This document shows, one piece after another, positions 1-6,004 of a stretch of DNA of 7,039 nt (positions are counted from its first letter, which is position 1; every line of letters starts with the position of its first letter). Source of the stretch: Acholeplasmataceae bacterium (lineage in GTDB: Bacteria > Bacillota_I > Bacilli_A > ML615J-28 > CAG-698); NCBI GenBank assembly GCA_012839485.1, contig DUNF01000001.1:1-7039 (forward strand). The letters run 5' to 3'. The notes below the pieces were generated by a model that made no database searches, had not been told where the DNA came from, and saw only the letters and a program-made list of their open reading frames with translations. The position numbers and the translations under genes are program-made.

Positions 1-1206
1 ATATTCATAAATTAATGATTTTTTATATTCAGTTAGTTTTTCTACTTTTCTGGTCTTATACTGAATCAAACTATTAATTTTGTGAACTTTTGCCATTAGA
101 TTCTCCACTATTAATTTTTGATGTTCAAGGGAAGGCAACGGGATATCCAAATTGTTTATAAATTTTATATTTGCTCGAGGCATTTTAGTTCCATATGTAG
201 ACATGTTTATTACATCTATGAATCCGTAAGATTGCGTGATAAAAAGAAAATACTTGCTTGTGATTTCGTTATCAAAAAGGAATACAGCAAATTCACTTGA
301 ACACGATAAATCATTTTCGCAATAAAAAGACTTTGCGAGATACGGTCTTAATTTGCCAAACAAGACACTGTTTTCAGGAGCAAAAATACCGTCTTTGGGA
401 TTATAAAAGTTATCGGTTTCTATGAAGTCAAAAGACTTGCTTATAATGTTTTCGAGACCAATATACTGTAGATTTTCATCTTCGTTTTTTTCAGTTGTAT
501 TAGTAGCTAAGTCTTTCAGTCTTATTATATCCCAATTGATAGGTATTTTACCGATCCAATCAACACCACTGTCTTTAAAATCAACATTTGGATCCAACCC
601 TTTAGTAACAACTTCACTGATTAATGACTGTTTGTATTCTTTAAGTTTTTCTATTTGTTGCTGTTGGTTATCGATTAACTTATCAATTTTTTCAACTTCA
701 AAATTTAGTTTTTCGACTATTATGCTTTGAATATGAAGTTTTGGTTCAGGCAATCTTAGTTGACCAAATTGGGAAATATTGTAAGAGTGCCTCATGCCAT
801 AAGAAAAATCATCAATAACTCTCAAAAAATCCATAGTTTTAAATACATAATTATAATATTCAAGATTGTGATTTGAGAATTGTAATACTAGATAAAGATT
901 TGATGTACAGCCGTAGTATTCAGATATCCCCACTAGAAGAGGACCATCTAAATCTCTTAAACAAATAACAAAATCTCCAGGGTAAACAAGTTGATGACCA
1001 ATATAAGTTTCTGGGTTCATTCCTTCGTTTAAATGCTTTTTTAGTTTCACGCCATCGATAGTTAGCGAAAGAACTGGTGTGTTTTCATACTTGTTTTTTT
1101 CTTTCCTAATTATTGAAATAAGATCTTTTACACGAGATATATTCCAATTTTTAGGATAATCTTTTGAGAACCACGATTCATAAATGCCGTTTACAATATC
1201 ATTCAT
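1..1206 (-). CDS. hsdS: Type I restriction-modification specificity subunit HsdS (3' end beyond window)
   Basis: HsdS chooses the DNA sequence that the type I methyltransferase/restriction complex recognises. The frame is open from the ATG at 1206-1204 to the window edge: 402 codons with no stop. The fold is the usual two half-repeats. The first target recognition domain spans about residues 15-150 (YPKNWNISRVKDL near 18-30). The central conserved helix region is 152-205 (LPEP at 152, EKLKEYKQSLISE at 186-198). The second domain begins at WIGKIPINWD, about 217-226. The distal conserved helix region starts near 356 (LPSLEHQ) and ends with EKLTEYKKSLIYE at 389-401. This last motif normally lies a few residues from the HsdS C-terminus, so the gene is probably almost complete and cut only by the window. 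The ATG overlaps the hsdM stop by 8 nt (ATGAATGA), and AAGGAG sits 10 nt upstream inside hsdM, which implies translational coupling. The target sequence cannot be predicted. Confidence 0.95.
   Translation of the reverse strand, partial: MNDIVNGIYESWFSKDYPKNWNISRVKDLISIIRKEKNKYENTPVLSLTIDGVKLKKHLNEGMNPETYIGHQLVYPGDFVICLRDLDGPLLVGISEYYGCTSNLYLVLQFSNHNLEYYNYVFKTMDFLRVIDDFSYGMRHSYNISQFGQLRLPEPKLHIQSIIVEKLNFEVEKIDKLIDNQQQQIEKLKEYKQSLISEVVTKGLDPNVDFKDSGVDWIGKIPINWDIIRLKDLATNTTEKNEDENLQYIGLENIISKSFDFIETDNFYNPKDGIFAPENSVLFGKLRPYLAKSFYCENDLSCSSEFAVFLFDNEITSKYFLFITQSYGFIDVINMSTYGTKMPRANIKFINNLDIPLPSLEHQKLIVENLMAKVHKINSLIQYKTRKVEKLTEYKKSLIYEY
4..42 (-). repeat. Distal copy of the HsdS helix-end repeat
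   Basis: Codes for EKLTEYKKSLIYE (residues 389-401 of HsdS). It is a diverged copy of 613-651, which codes for EKLKEYKQSLISE (186-198). These mark the ends of the two conserved spacer helices that set the distance between the two recognition domains. The DNA copies are similar but not identical, so they are old internal duplication rather than a recent repeat. Confidence 0.7.
613..651 (-). repeat. Central copy of the HsdS helix-end repeat
   Basis: Codes for EKLKEYKQSLISE (residues 186-198 of HsdS), the partner of the copy at 4-42. It closes the central conserved region just before the second recognition domain (GLDPNVDFKDSG onward). Confidence 0.7.
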
Positions 1207-2980
1207 CACCAAACAACTCCTTCATTAATACTGCTTCCTCTTCTTCAAGTTGTTTGATTTCTTTAAATATATCTGATGATGCCTTAGGTGGGACAAACTT
1301 ATAAAATAATCTAGTGAATGGAATTTCGTATCCAACTTTATCTTTTTTTCTATCCATCCAAGCGTCCTTATTATAAGGCAAGACATTTTCTTTAAAGAAT
1401 TGATCGATATCATCTTTTAATGGAATTATCTCGGTATCACGTTTTTTAGAATCGGCTTGTGGTTTTCCTTTTTTAAGAATTGGTTTGTCATTTTCATCAG
1501 TAATTGGAGATTCAACTGTTACTTTTGTATATCCGAAAAAATTGTTATCAAAAATTTTAGATTCGACAACTAAATCATTTTCTTCATATTTTGCATCTTT
1601 AAATTCTAAGTAGGACTTGGCAATCAAATTAATTGAATTATCATCTAAATCAACGCGTTTTTTACCTATGTTTCTTCTTCTTTTTACATAACAATTAGAT
1701 GCGTCAATGAGTTGTACTTTTCCTAAACGGTCTTTATTTTTATTTTTAGAAATAATCCAAATATATGTTGATATGCCTGTATTATAAAATAGATCAGTTG
1801 GTAACTGTATTATTGCCTCTAATAGATCACTTTCAATTAGATATCTTCTAATTTCACTTGGTCCACTTCCTGCATCACCAGTAAATAGTGATGATCCATT
1901 TTGAATAATAGCCATTCTTCCTGAACCTTCTTTTAATTTTTTTACACCATTTAATAAAAATAATAATTGTCCATCACTAATGGCTGGTAGTCCTGGCCCA
2001 AATCTTCCTTCAAAACCAAGTTTTGAATGCTCTTGTTTTACTTGTTTTTCTTCAACTTTCCAATCAATACCAAATGGAGGATTAGAAATTATATAATCAA
2101 ACTCATAATTAGAAAATTTATCATCACTTAGTGTATCGCCAAATTTCATATTTTGTGCATTTCCACCCTTTATTAGCATATCCGCTTTGGCTATTGCGTA
2201 TGTTTCAGGATTGAATTCTTGACCAAATAAAGATAACTTAGAATCGCTATTGATTTCTTGCATCTTTTCATCTAAACACCCAAGCATCTGTGATGTCCCC
2301 ATCGCCATATCGTAAGCTGTCTTAACTACACCATTTTCTTTAATATAATCTCTTTCTTCCGCTATTAAAAGTTCAGCCATTAAATATATAATATCTCTTG
2401 CAGTAAAGTGTGCCCCTGCTTGTTCGTCATAAGACTCTGAAAACTTACGAACAAGCTCTTCAAAAATATACCCCATATCCATAGATGTTATTTTATCTGG
2501 ATGCATATCAGCTTTCTTAGAATTAAATTCTTGAATAACTACATAAAGGACATTGCCTTTATGCATCGTTTCTAAAACATGATCAAATTGAAAGTTTGAG
2601 ATTATGTCCTTAACATTGTCTGAAAATCCTTTTAAATATGTGTCAAAGTTAGCCGCTATATTGTCAGGATCAGCTAATAACGTGGAGAATGTAAAAGGAC
2701 TAACATTATAAAAATCATACCCCGATGTTTTACATAACAAACCATCTTTAATTGCATCAATCGTTTTCTGTTCATCTAATTTTTTGTTAAGTTCTAACAC
2801 TTCTTGTTTTGTTTTTGATAATGCATCATCAAATCTTTTTAATACCGTCATAGGTAGTATTACCTTACCGTATTCGTGAGGCTTAAATAATCCAACTAAA
2901 TGATTAGCTATCGCCCATATTAGATTTGCTTTTTCTTGTATATTTGTTGTTGTTAACTTTCCTATTTCTGCTGTTGTCAT
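1199..2980 (-). CDS. hsdM: Type I restriction-modification DNA methyltransferase subunit HsdM
   Basis: HsdM transfers a methyl group from S-adenosylmethionine to adenine N6 and works as a complex with HsdS. The 593-residue protein has an N-terminal helical domain (about 17-160, typical of HsdM_N), the conserved entry motif GAHFTARDI (189-197), an AdoMet-binding motif I region YDMAMGTSQMLG (223-234), and catalytic motif IV NPPF at 300-303 within SNPPFGIDW. Other family landmarks are GRFGPGLPAISDGQ (325-338), NGSSLFTGDAGSGPSEIRR (361-379) and QLPTDLFYNTGISTYIW (392-408). The C-terminus (570-590) is an acidic, probably helical tail. Motif I departs from the common DPxxGxGG pattern (see findings), but motif IV and the rest are intact. 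The start is supported by AGGAG at 2989-2993, 8 nt upstream of the ATG and inside the end of the xre gene. The gene ends on TGA. It is the middle gene of the xre-hsdM-hsdS operon. Whether a restriction subunit exists nearby is not visible. Confidence 0.97.
   Translation of the reverse strand: MTTAEIGKLTTTNIQEKANLIWAIANHLVGLFKPHEYGKVILPMTVLKRFDDALSKTKQEVLELNKKLDEQKTIDAIKDGLLCKTSGYDFYNVSPFTFSTLLADPDNIAANFDTYLKGFSDNVKDIISNFQFDHVLETMHKGNVLYVVIQEFNSKKADMHPDKITSMDMGYIFEELVRKFSESYDEQAGAHFTARDIIYLMAELLIAEERDYIKENGVVKTAYDMAMGTSQMLGCLDEKMQEINSDSKLSLFGQEFNPETYAIAKADMLIKGGNAQNMKFGDTLSDDKFSNYEFDYIISNPPFGIDWKVEEKQVKQEHSKLGFEGRFGPGLPAISDGQLLFLLNGVKKLKEGSGRMAIIQNGSSLFTGDAGSGPSEIRRYLIESDLLEAIIQLPTDLFYNTGISTYIWIISKNKNKDRLGKVQLIDASNCYVKRRRNIGKKRVDLDDNSINLIAKSYLEFKDAKYEENDLVVESKIFDNNFFGYTKVTVESPITDENDKPILKKGKPQADSKKRDTEIIPLKDDIDQFFKENVLPYNKDAWMDRKKDKVGYEIPFTRLFYKFVPPKASSDIFKEIKQLEEEEAVLMKELFGDE
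1217..1222 (-). promoter_or_regulatory. Ribosome binding site of hsdS inside hsdM
   Basis: AAGGAG on the minus strand, 10 nt before the hsdS ATG and within the last codons of hsdM. It supports the ATG at 1206 over other in-frame codons, and coupled translation of the two subunits. Confidence 0.8.
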
Positions 2981-2983
2981 TAA

Positions 2984-3184
2984 TTATTCTCCTCTTTCGT
3001 TTGTTTTCACATTATACTTGATAAACAAGTCATTTAATTTTCTCTTAGCTTTAATTGTAGGATTAAATTTACCATTTTCCCATCTATTAACAGACACAAA
3101 AGAAACTTCCAGTAAATCAGCAAGTTCTTTTTGTGAAATAAACATCTTTTCTCTTAGTAATTTTATACTTTTCGAATAGTCCAT
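2984..3184 (-). CDS. Small XRE/Cro-family helix-turn-helix regulator upstream of hsdM
   Basis: A 66-residue DNA-binding protein that is essentially only a helix-turn-helix domain. LREKMFISQKELADLLEV (10-27) supplies the first helices, SFVSVNRWENG (28-38) the recognition helix and turn, and a final helix runs about 44-57. The RWENGKxxP signature is typical of Cro/C1-type domains. The start is supported by GGGAG at 3194-3198, 9 nt before the ATG. It is the first gene of the operon: its TAA is 3 nt before the hsdM ATG, and its last codons carry the hsdM ribosome binding site. By position it resembles the controller proteins of restriction-modification systems, which tune methylase and restriction expression, but that role is inferred. 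Autoregulation is plausible because a paired direct repeat overlaps the likely promoter (3210-3226). Confidence 0.9.
   Translation of the reverse strand: MDYSKSIKLLREKMFISQKELADLLEVSFVSVNRWENGKFNPTIKAKRKLNDLFIKYNVKTNERGE
2989..2993 (-). promoter_or_regulatory. Ribosome binding site of hsdM inside xre
   Basis: AGGAG (within AAGAGGAGAA) on the minus strand, 8 nt before the hsdM ATG. It overlaps the last codons of the xre gene, which ties hsdM translation to that of the regulator. Confidence 0.85.
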
Positions 3185-3209
3185 AAAGATATTCTCCCTA
3201 TCGTATGAT

Positions 3210-3226
3210 TATCACTATTATATCAC
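3210..3226 (-). promoter_or_regulatory. Possible operator: GTGATA direct repeat across the -10
   Basis: GTGATA occurs at 3221-3226 and again at 3210-3215 on the minus strand. The spacing is exactly 11 bp, one helical turn, and the copies straddle the -10 element and start site. Such same-face repeats are a reasonable binding site for the small helix-turn-helix protein encoded just downstream. Binding is inferred from position only. Confidence 0.35.
3217..3225 (-). promoter_or_regulatory. Extended -10 promoter of the xre-hsdM-hsdS operon
   Basis: On the minus strand the sequence reads TGATATAAT, a perfect -10 hexamer (3217-3222) preceded by the extended TGn motif. The predicted start is near 3210, giving a leader of about 25 nt with GGGAG before the ATG at 3184. 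The -35 position (TATAAA at about 3240-3245 with a 17-nt spacer) is poor, which is common for extended -10 promoters. No other good promoter was seen between this gene and hsdS, so the three genes are probably transcribed from here. Confidence 0.65.
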
Positions 3227-3365
3227 ATTTTTATATAATTTTATATAGTTATCCGATTAATTTTGTCATATATATATTTATTTATCAAATTACAGAATTT
3301 TACTATATTTATAAGAGTTATATAAAATAAGGTTATCAAAACTCTGCCTTATTCTATTATCAAAA
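3227..3365. other. AT-rich spacer upstream of the xre promoter
   Basis: No gene is visible here. The stretch is strongly AT-rich. It contains a weak 7-bp inverted repeat (AATAAGG at 3326-3332 with CCTTATT at 3347-3353, 14-nt loop) and two copies of TTATCAAAA (3333-3341 and 3357-3365). Neither is strong enough to assign a function. Confidence 0.5.
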
Positions 3366-3425
3366 GTAATCGTTTAAATTGTTGGTAATCGTGTAAGTTG
3401 TAATGTAATCGTTAAATTGTAGTTA
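3366..3425 (+). repeat. Three degenerate 19-20 bp repeats starting GTAATCGT
   Basis: GTAATCGT starts at 3366, 3385 and 3405, with 19- and 20-bp steps. Each copy is followed by a similar A/T-rich half containing AAATTGT or AAGTTGT. A fourth TAATCGT lies at 3458-3464, directly on the left tip of the IS66 element. GTAATCG resembles the GTAAGCG start known for many IS66-family ends, so these may be transposase-binding subterminal repeats or the remains of an older element end. They lie outside the inverted repeat pair proposed here. No matching CGATTAC was found to the right as far as the window end. Confidence 0.55.
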
Positions 3426-3462
3426 TAGTTTTTCCATTTCTAACTATTTTTAACGTTTAATC

Positions 3463-3484
3463 GTGAACGTCAAAAATTAACACT
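3463..3484 (+). repeat. Left terminal inverted repeat of the IS66 element
   Basis: Begins GTGAACGTCAAA and ends CACT. Read against the reverse complement of 6069-6090 it matches at 17 of 22 positions without gaps, including the first 12 and last 4. It starts 81 nt before tnpA. The tip GTGAACG is close to the GTAAGCG tip common in the family. Confidence 0.75.
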
Positions 3485-3506
3485 CTATTAAAAAAGAACG
3501 AATAAA
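3477..3506 (+). promoter_or_regulatory. Weak candidate promoter for tnpA
   Basis: TTAACA at 3477-3482, inside the left inverted repeat, is followed after 18 nt by AATAAA (3501-3506). This is a poor but possible -35/-10 pair. If used, transcription would start near 3512, within the left arm of the hairpin at 3510-3539, so the element's own message would form a weaker hairpin than read-through RNA. Confidence 0.3.
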
Positions 3507-3509
3507 GAT

Positions 3510-3543
3510 AAACTCCTTAGTGTAAAAGAAAAGGAGTTTTTTT
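3510..3543 (+). promoter_or_regulatory. Hairpin hiding the tnpA ribosome binding site, with T-tract
   Basis: A perfect 9-bp stem pairs AAACTCCTT (3510-3518) with AAGGAGTTT (3531-3539) across a 12-nt loop. The right arm contains the AAGGAG ribosome binding site of tnpA, and seven T residues (3537-3543) run directly into the ATG at 3544. The structure can therefore mask the ribosome binding site and also resembles an intrinsic terminator. Both would limit tnpA expression from transcripts entering from outside the element, a strategy known from other insertion sequences. Confidence 0.7.
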
Positions 3544-3939
3544 ATGGAAAAAGTTAAAAAAAGAAAATTTAAAACTAACTATGAAAGATTTGAGACTGTT
3601 AAGGAGTATAAGGTAAGTAGGATGTCACTAAGAGATTTTGCTAGTAGTAAGGGGATGTCTTATGAGACTTTAAGAGGTTGGGTAAATGCTTTTAATAATA
3701 TTGATGGTTCATTTATTAATTTAAATAAAGCAATTAATAGTAATGATAAATCAGTAGTGCTAAAAAATGATGATGTTGCTGTTAAGATGCTTGATACTGA
3801 ATCTATTTATAAGAAAAGTCATCATTTTTCAAGGTTTGATCATTCTATCGTAGTTATTGAGTTTGAAAAAATTAAAATCACTACTTCCTTAAAACAGGCG
3901 TTAGAGATTATAGAGAAGTATTATGATCGATTTAAGTAA
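3544..3939 (+). CDS. tnpA: IS66-family accessory transposition protein TnpA
   Basis: A 131-residue protein in the position of IS66 OrfA. Residues about 16-50 form a helix-turn-helix of the transposase type: a first helix at FETVKEYK, then MSLRDFASSKGMSYETLRGW (27-46), with the paired W/GW pattern usual for these DNA-binding domains. The middle (about 55-95) is low-complexity and Asn/Ser/Lys-rich. The C-terminus SIVVIEFEKIKITTSLKQALEIIEKYY (given here as 101-127) matches the short beta-helix end of IS66 TnpA, where a hydrophobic strand precedes a leucine-rich helix. The start is fixed by AAGGAG at 3531-3536, 7 nt upstream. Its 3' end overlaps tnpB by 17 nt. The family protein is needed for efficient transposition but is not the catalytic subunit. 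Confidence 0.85.
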   Translation: MEKVKKRKFKTNYERFETVKEYKVSRMSLRDFASSKGMSYETLRGWVNAFNNIDGSFINLNKAINSNDKSVVLKNDDVAVKMLDTESIYKKSHHFSRFDHSIVVIEFEKIKITTSLKQALEIIEKYYDRFK

Positions 3940-4258
3940 AATTAAAAATATTCACCTTTATTCAAAACCTATAGATATGCGCTTTGGGATAAATAAAATT
4001 GAAATGCTTTTAAGCTTAACCTTTTCACCAATAGAAATTATTTATTCGTTATTTATTTTCGTTTCTAAAAGTAGGAAACAATTAAAAATATATTATGAAG
4101 ATGAATACGGGAAATGGCTATTTATTAATAAATTATCTTACACTACTTATATGATTCCTGAGTTCGAAAACTCAATAACTATTTCAAAAACTGATTTAAG
4201 CCTCTTACTTAAGGGTGTTTTAATGCTAAATATGAGAAAAAAGCTAGTTTCTGTATAA
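3923..4258 (+). CDS. tnpB: IS66-family accessory protein TnpB (Orf2 type)
   Basis: A 111-residue protein recognisable as IS66 Orf2. KPIDMRFGINKI (15-26) corresponds to the family motif around PTDMRKSINGL. FIFVSKSRKQLKIYYEDEYGKW (starting at residue 44) matches the VFxxRRRDRIKILYWDxxG block. ITISKTDLSLLLKGV (85-99) matches the terminal LSWLLDGL helix. It is close to the usual 110-120 residues, so it is full length. It starts inside the end of tnpA in another frame (17-nt overlap). Only a weak GAGAAG lies upstream, so translation is probably coupled to tnpA. The molecular role of this family is not settled. It is unrelated to the TnpB nucleases of IS200/IS605 elements despite the shared name. 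Confidence 0.88.
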   Translation: MIDLSKIKNIHLYSKPIDMRFGINKIEMLLSLTFSPIEIIYSLFIFVSKSRKQLKIYYEDEYGKWLFINKLSYTTYMIPEFENSITISKTDLSLLLKGVLMLNMRKKLVSV

Positions 4259-4270
4259 AATATTTAAATT

Positions 4271-4293
4271 TTAGTTATATTATATATAACTAA
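4271..4293 (+). repeat. Perfect AT-rich inverted repeat between tnpB and tnpC
   Basis: TTAGTTATAT (4271-4280) and ATATAACTAA (4284-4293) are exact reverse complements separated by TAT. With only one G-C pair per arm it is a weak terminator, although a T-rich run follows. It covers the -35 position of the tnpC promoter, so it could instead be a protein-binding site. Function is not established. Confidence 0.6.
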
Positions 4294-4304
4294 TTATTTT
4301 TTTA

Positions 4305-4313
4305 TGATATAAT
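4305..4313 (+). promoter_or_regulatory. Extended -10 promoter of tnpC, 6 nt before the ATG
   Basis: TGATATAAT has a perfect -10 hexamer at 4308-4313 and the extended TGn. The tnpC ATG begins at 4320, so the predicted transcription start falls on or next to the start codon and the RNA would be leaderless. No Shine-Dalgarno sequence is present upstream of the ATG, which agrees. The same 12-bp string TGATATAATAGT forms the xre promoter on the other strand at 3214-3225. Confidence 0.6.
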
Positions 4314-4319
4314 AGTCTT

Positions 4320-5981
4320 ATGAAAATGAATGTTGAAACTAGTGAGAATACTAATCTTAAAGATTTAGTTGAAAAATTAAAACTAGAAATTTCTTCCCTT
4401 AAAACTGAAAAAGATAACTTGAGATTAGAAAACTCTAAACTTACTTTAGAAAAAGATAACCTTAAACTAGAAAATTCTAATCTTACTTTAGAAAAAGAAG
4501 AATTGCTTGCTCTTATATATGACCAAGAGAAAGCTTTTAATGACCTTTTAAAAAAGAGTCTAACTTTAAAAGAAAAATATAACCTTCATAGAACTAAACC
4601 CTTTGTTAAAAAAAATGAGCGGATTAAAGAGGTTGTTATTAACGAAGTTGAAGAGACTATTAAAAAAGATCGTAAGCCTACAGGCAGGAAAAAAGGTGGC
4701 ACTAACTTTAAAAATACTAACCTAGAGGCTTTAGTTACTAAGATAAAATATGAAGATCCTATTTTTAGCGAAGATATTAATGTCTCTTCTTTAACTTTAG
4801 TAAGCCAAAAAGAACGCTATGTTGTAGAGACTATTCCCGCTAGTATTAGCATTACTAAAATTATTAAAAGAACTTATAAATGTCCTAAAACTAATAAATT
4901 TTACTATCCCCTTTCTAATGAGGTTTTTCCTGGTTCAATACTTACTCCTTCTTTCGCTTCTTATATTGCTTATCATAAATATGAGCTAGGTATTCCTTTT
5001 CATCATCTTGAATCTCATCTTTCCAATACTTTAAAAATGGATATCTCTAAACAGTTAATGTCTGTTTGGATGAAAAACATTTCTTACAAGTTAGAACCTC
5101 TCTTTCTTAAAATGAAAGCAGATCTTAAAAATAATAATGTTAAAGTTATTCACGCTGATGAAACTACTTTAGTTGTTAGTAAAAAACCTCTAGAAGAAAT
5201 AAACCGTAAGTATAGCTATGTATACGTTTTTTCTACTAGTTTTTATGATAAACCAATTAACATTTATGAGTTTCATGAATCAAGAAAAATTGATCAAGTT
5301 TCTGCTTGGCTTAATGATTATGGCGGCTATTTGGTTTGTGATGACTATAAAGGTTATTCTAAACTTAAAAAGAATAACCCCAACATTAAACTTCAAAGAT
5401 GTTTCGCACACGTAAGAAGAAAATTTACAGACCTTTTAAAAGCTTTGCCAGAAAAGGAGAGACCTAAAACTGTTTCTTATGAGATTGTTGGGTTAATTAA
5501 TAAGTTATTTCACTTTGAAGCCCTTTATAAAAGAGAAAAACTTACAGCTTCAGTTATTAAAGAGAATAGAAATAAAGAACATTTACCCATTTTAAATAAG
5601 TTAAAAGAACTTATCTTTAATACTGCCCCTAGTCCTAATTCATTATTAGAAAAAGCCCTGAATTATACTAAAAACATTTGGAGTGAATTAATCACCTATT
5701 TAGATTACCCTTATTTAGAAATATCAAATAACTTAGCTGAAAGGGCTGTTAAACCCTTCGTAATAAATAGGAAAGTCTTTATGACTTCAGGTTCTTATGC
5801 GGGTGCCATTTATACCACTAAACTCTTTTCTATTATTAGAACCGCTCTTATTAATAATTTATGTGTAGAAAAGTATTTAACATACGTTTTAGAAAATATT
5901 GATGAATTACCTATTAATGAACTACTTCCTTACTCAGATAAATTGCCCAAAAATTTACGCGTAACTATAAAAGTTCGGTAA
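4320..5981 (+). CDS. tnpC: IS66-family transposase TnpC (DDE)
   Basis: This is the catalytic transposase of the element: it cuts and joins element ends with a metal-dependent DDE site. The 553-residue protein has an N-terminal coiled coil (about 11-85) with a 14-residue leucine/glutamate repeat. A basic linker follows (RKPTGRKKGG, 118-127). The region that normally carries the IS66 zinc finger (about 150-200) retains only C188. The catalytic core has D280 in VIHADETTL, D341 in GYLVCDDYKGY, and E474 in SNNLAERAVKPF, followed by the family motif NRKVFMTSGSYAGA (483-496). CFAHVRRKF (361-369) is another family landmark. The short C-terminal helical segment (about 500-540) is present. The start at 4320 is the first in-frame ATG after the promoter; a second ATG lies two codons on. 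Translation would be leaderless. Full length, no frameshift. Confidence 0.93.
   Translation: MKMNVETSENTNLKDLVEKLKLEISSLKTEKDNLRLENSKLTLEKDNLKLENSNLTLEKEELLALIYDQEKAFNDLLKKSLTLKEKYNLHRTKPFVKKNERIKEVVINEVEETIKKDRKPTGRKKGGTNFKNTNLEALVTKIKYEDPIFSEDINVSSLTLVSQKERYVVETIPASISITKIIKRTYKCPKTNKFYYPLSNEVFPGSILTPSFASYIAYHKYELGIPFHHLESHLSNTLKMDISKQLMSVWMKNISYKLEPLFLKMKADLKNNNVKVIHADETTLVVSKKPLEEINRKYSYVYVFSTSFYDKPINIYEFHESRKIDQVSAWLNDYGGYLVCDDYKGYSKLKKNNPNIKLQRCFAHVRRKFTDLLKALPEKERPKTVSYEIVGLINKLFHFEALYKREKLTASVIKENRNKEHLPILNKLKELIFNTAPSPNSLLEKALNYTKNIWSELITYLDYPYLEISNNLAERAVKPFVINRKVFMTSGSYAGAIYTTKLFSIIRTALINNLCVEKYLTYVLENIDELPINELLPYSDKLPKNLRVTIKVR
4407..4490 (+). repeat. 42-bp tandem repeat in tnpC coiled coil
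   Basis: Two 42-bp units (4407-4448 and 4449-4490) encode near-identical 14-residue blocks starting EKDNL (residues 30-43 and 44-57). A third block starting EKEEL (58-71) has diverged. Fourteen residues equal two heptads, so copy-number change would lengthen or shorten the coiled coil without breaking its register. Confidence 0.8.
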
Positions 5982-6004
5982 TCTTCACCCAGCAGGATTT
6001 GGAC

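Noticed and set aside
118..300. Plus-strand open frame of 60 codons
   Set aside because: Antisense shadow of the second HsdS recognition domain, with no ribosome binding site or family resemblance.
422..730. Plus-strand open frame of 102 codons
   Set aside because: It lies wholly antisense to hsdS, whose frame is continuous and recognisable. The predicted peptide is Ser/Leu/Phe-rich as expected from the complement of a Lys/Glu-rich coiled coil.
1225..1413. Minus-strand open frame of 62 codons
   Set aside because: Out-of-frame shadow inside the 3' part of hsdM.
1..3184. Phase-variable hsdS inversion system
   Set aside because: No second hsdS, no recombinase gene and no inverted repeats inside hsdS were seen in this window.
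3326..3353. AATAAGG/CCTTATT hairpin as a terminator
   Set aside because: Only 7 bp with a 14-nt loop and no clean T-tract, and no gene ends there.
3366..3425. GTAATCGT repeats as a CRISPR array
   Set aside because: Units are only 19-20 bp with no separate unique spacers and no cas genes are nearby.
5218..5415. Plus-strand hydrophobic open frame of 65 codons
   Set aside because: Out-of-frame shadow inside the catalytic core of tnpC; the membrane-like look comes from T-rich codons.
3384..5984. Direct repeat GGTAATC (3384-3390 and 5978-5984) as element boundary or target duplication
   Set aside because: Only 7 bp, same orientation, and the right copy contains the tnpC stop. The 22-bp inverted repeat pair is a much better boundary.
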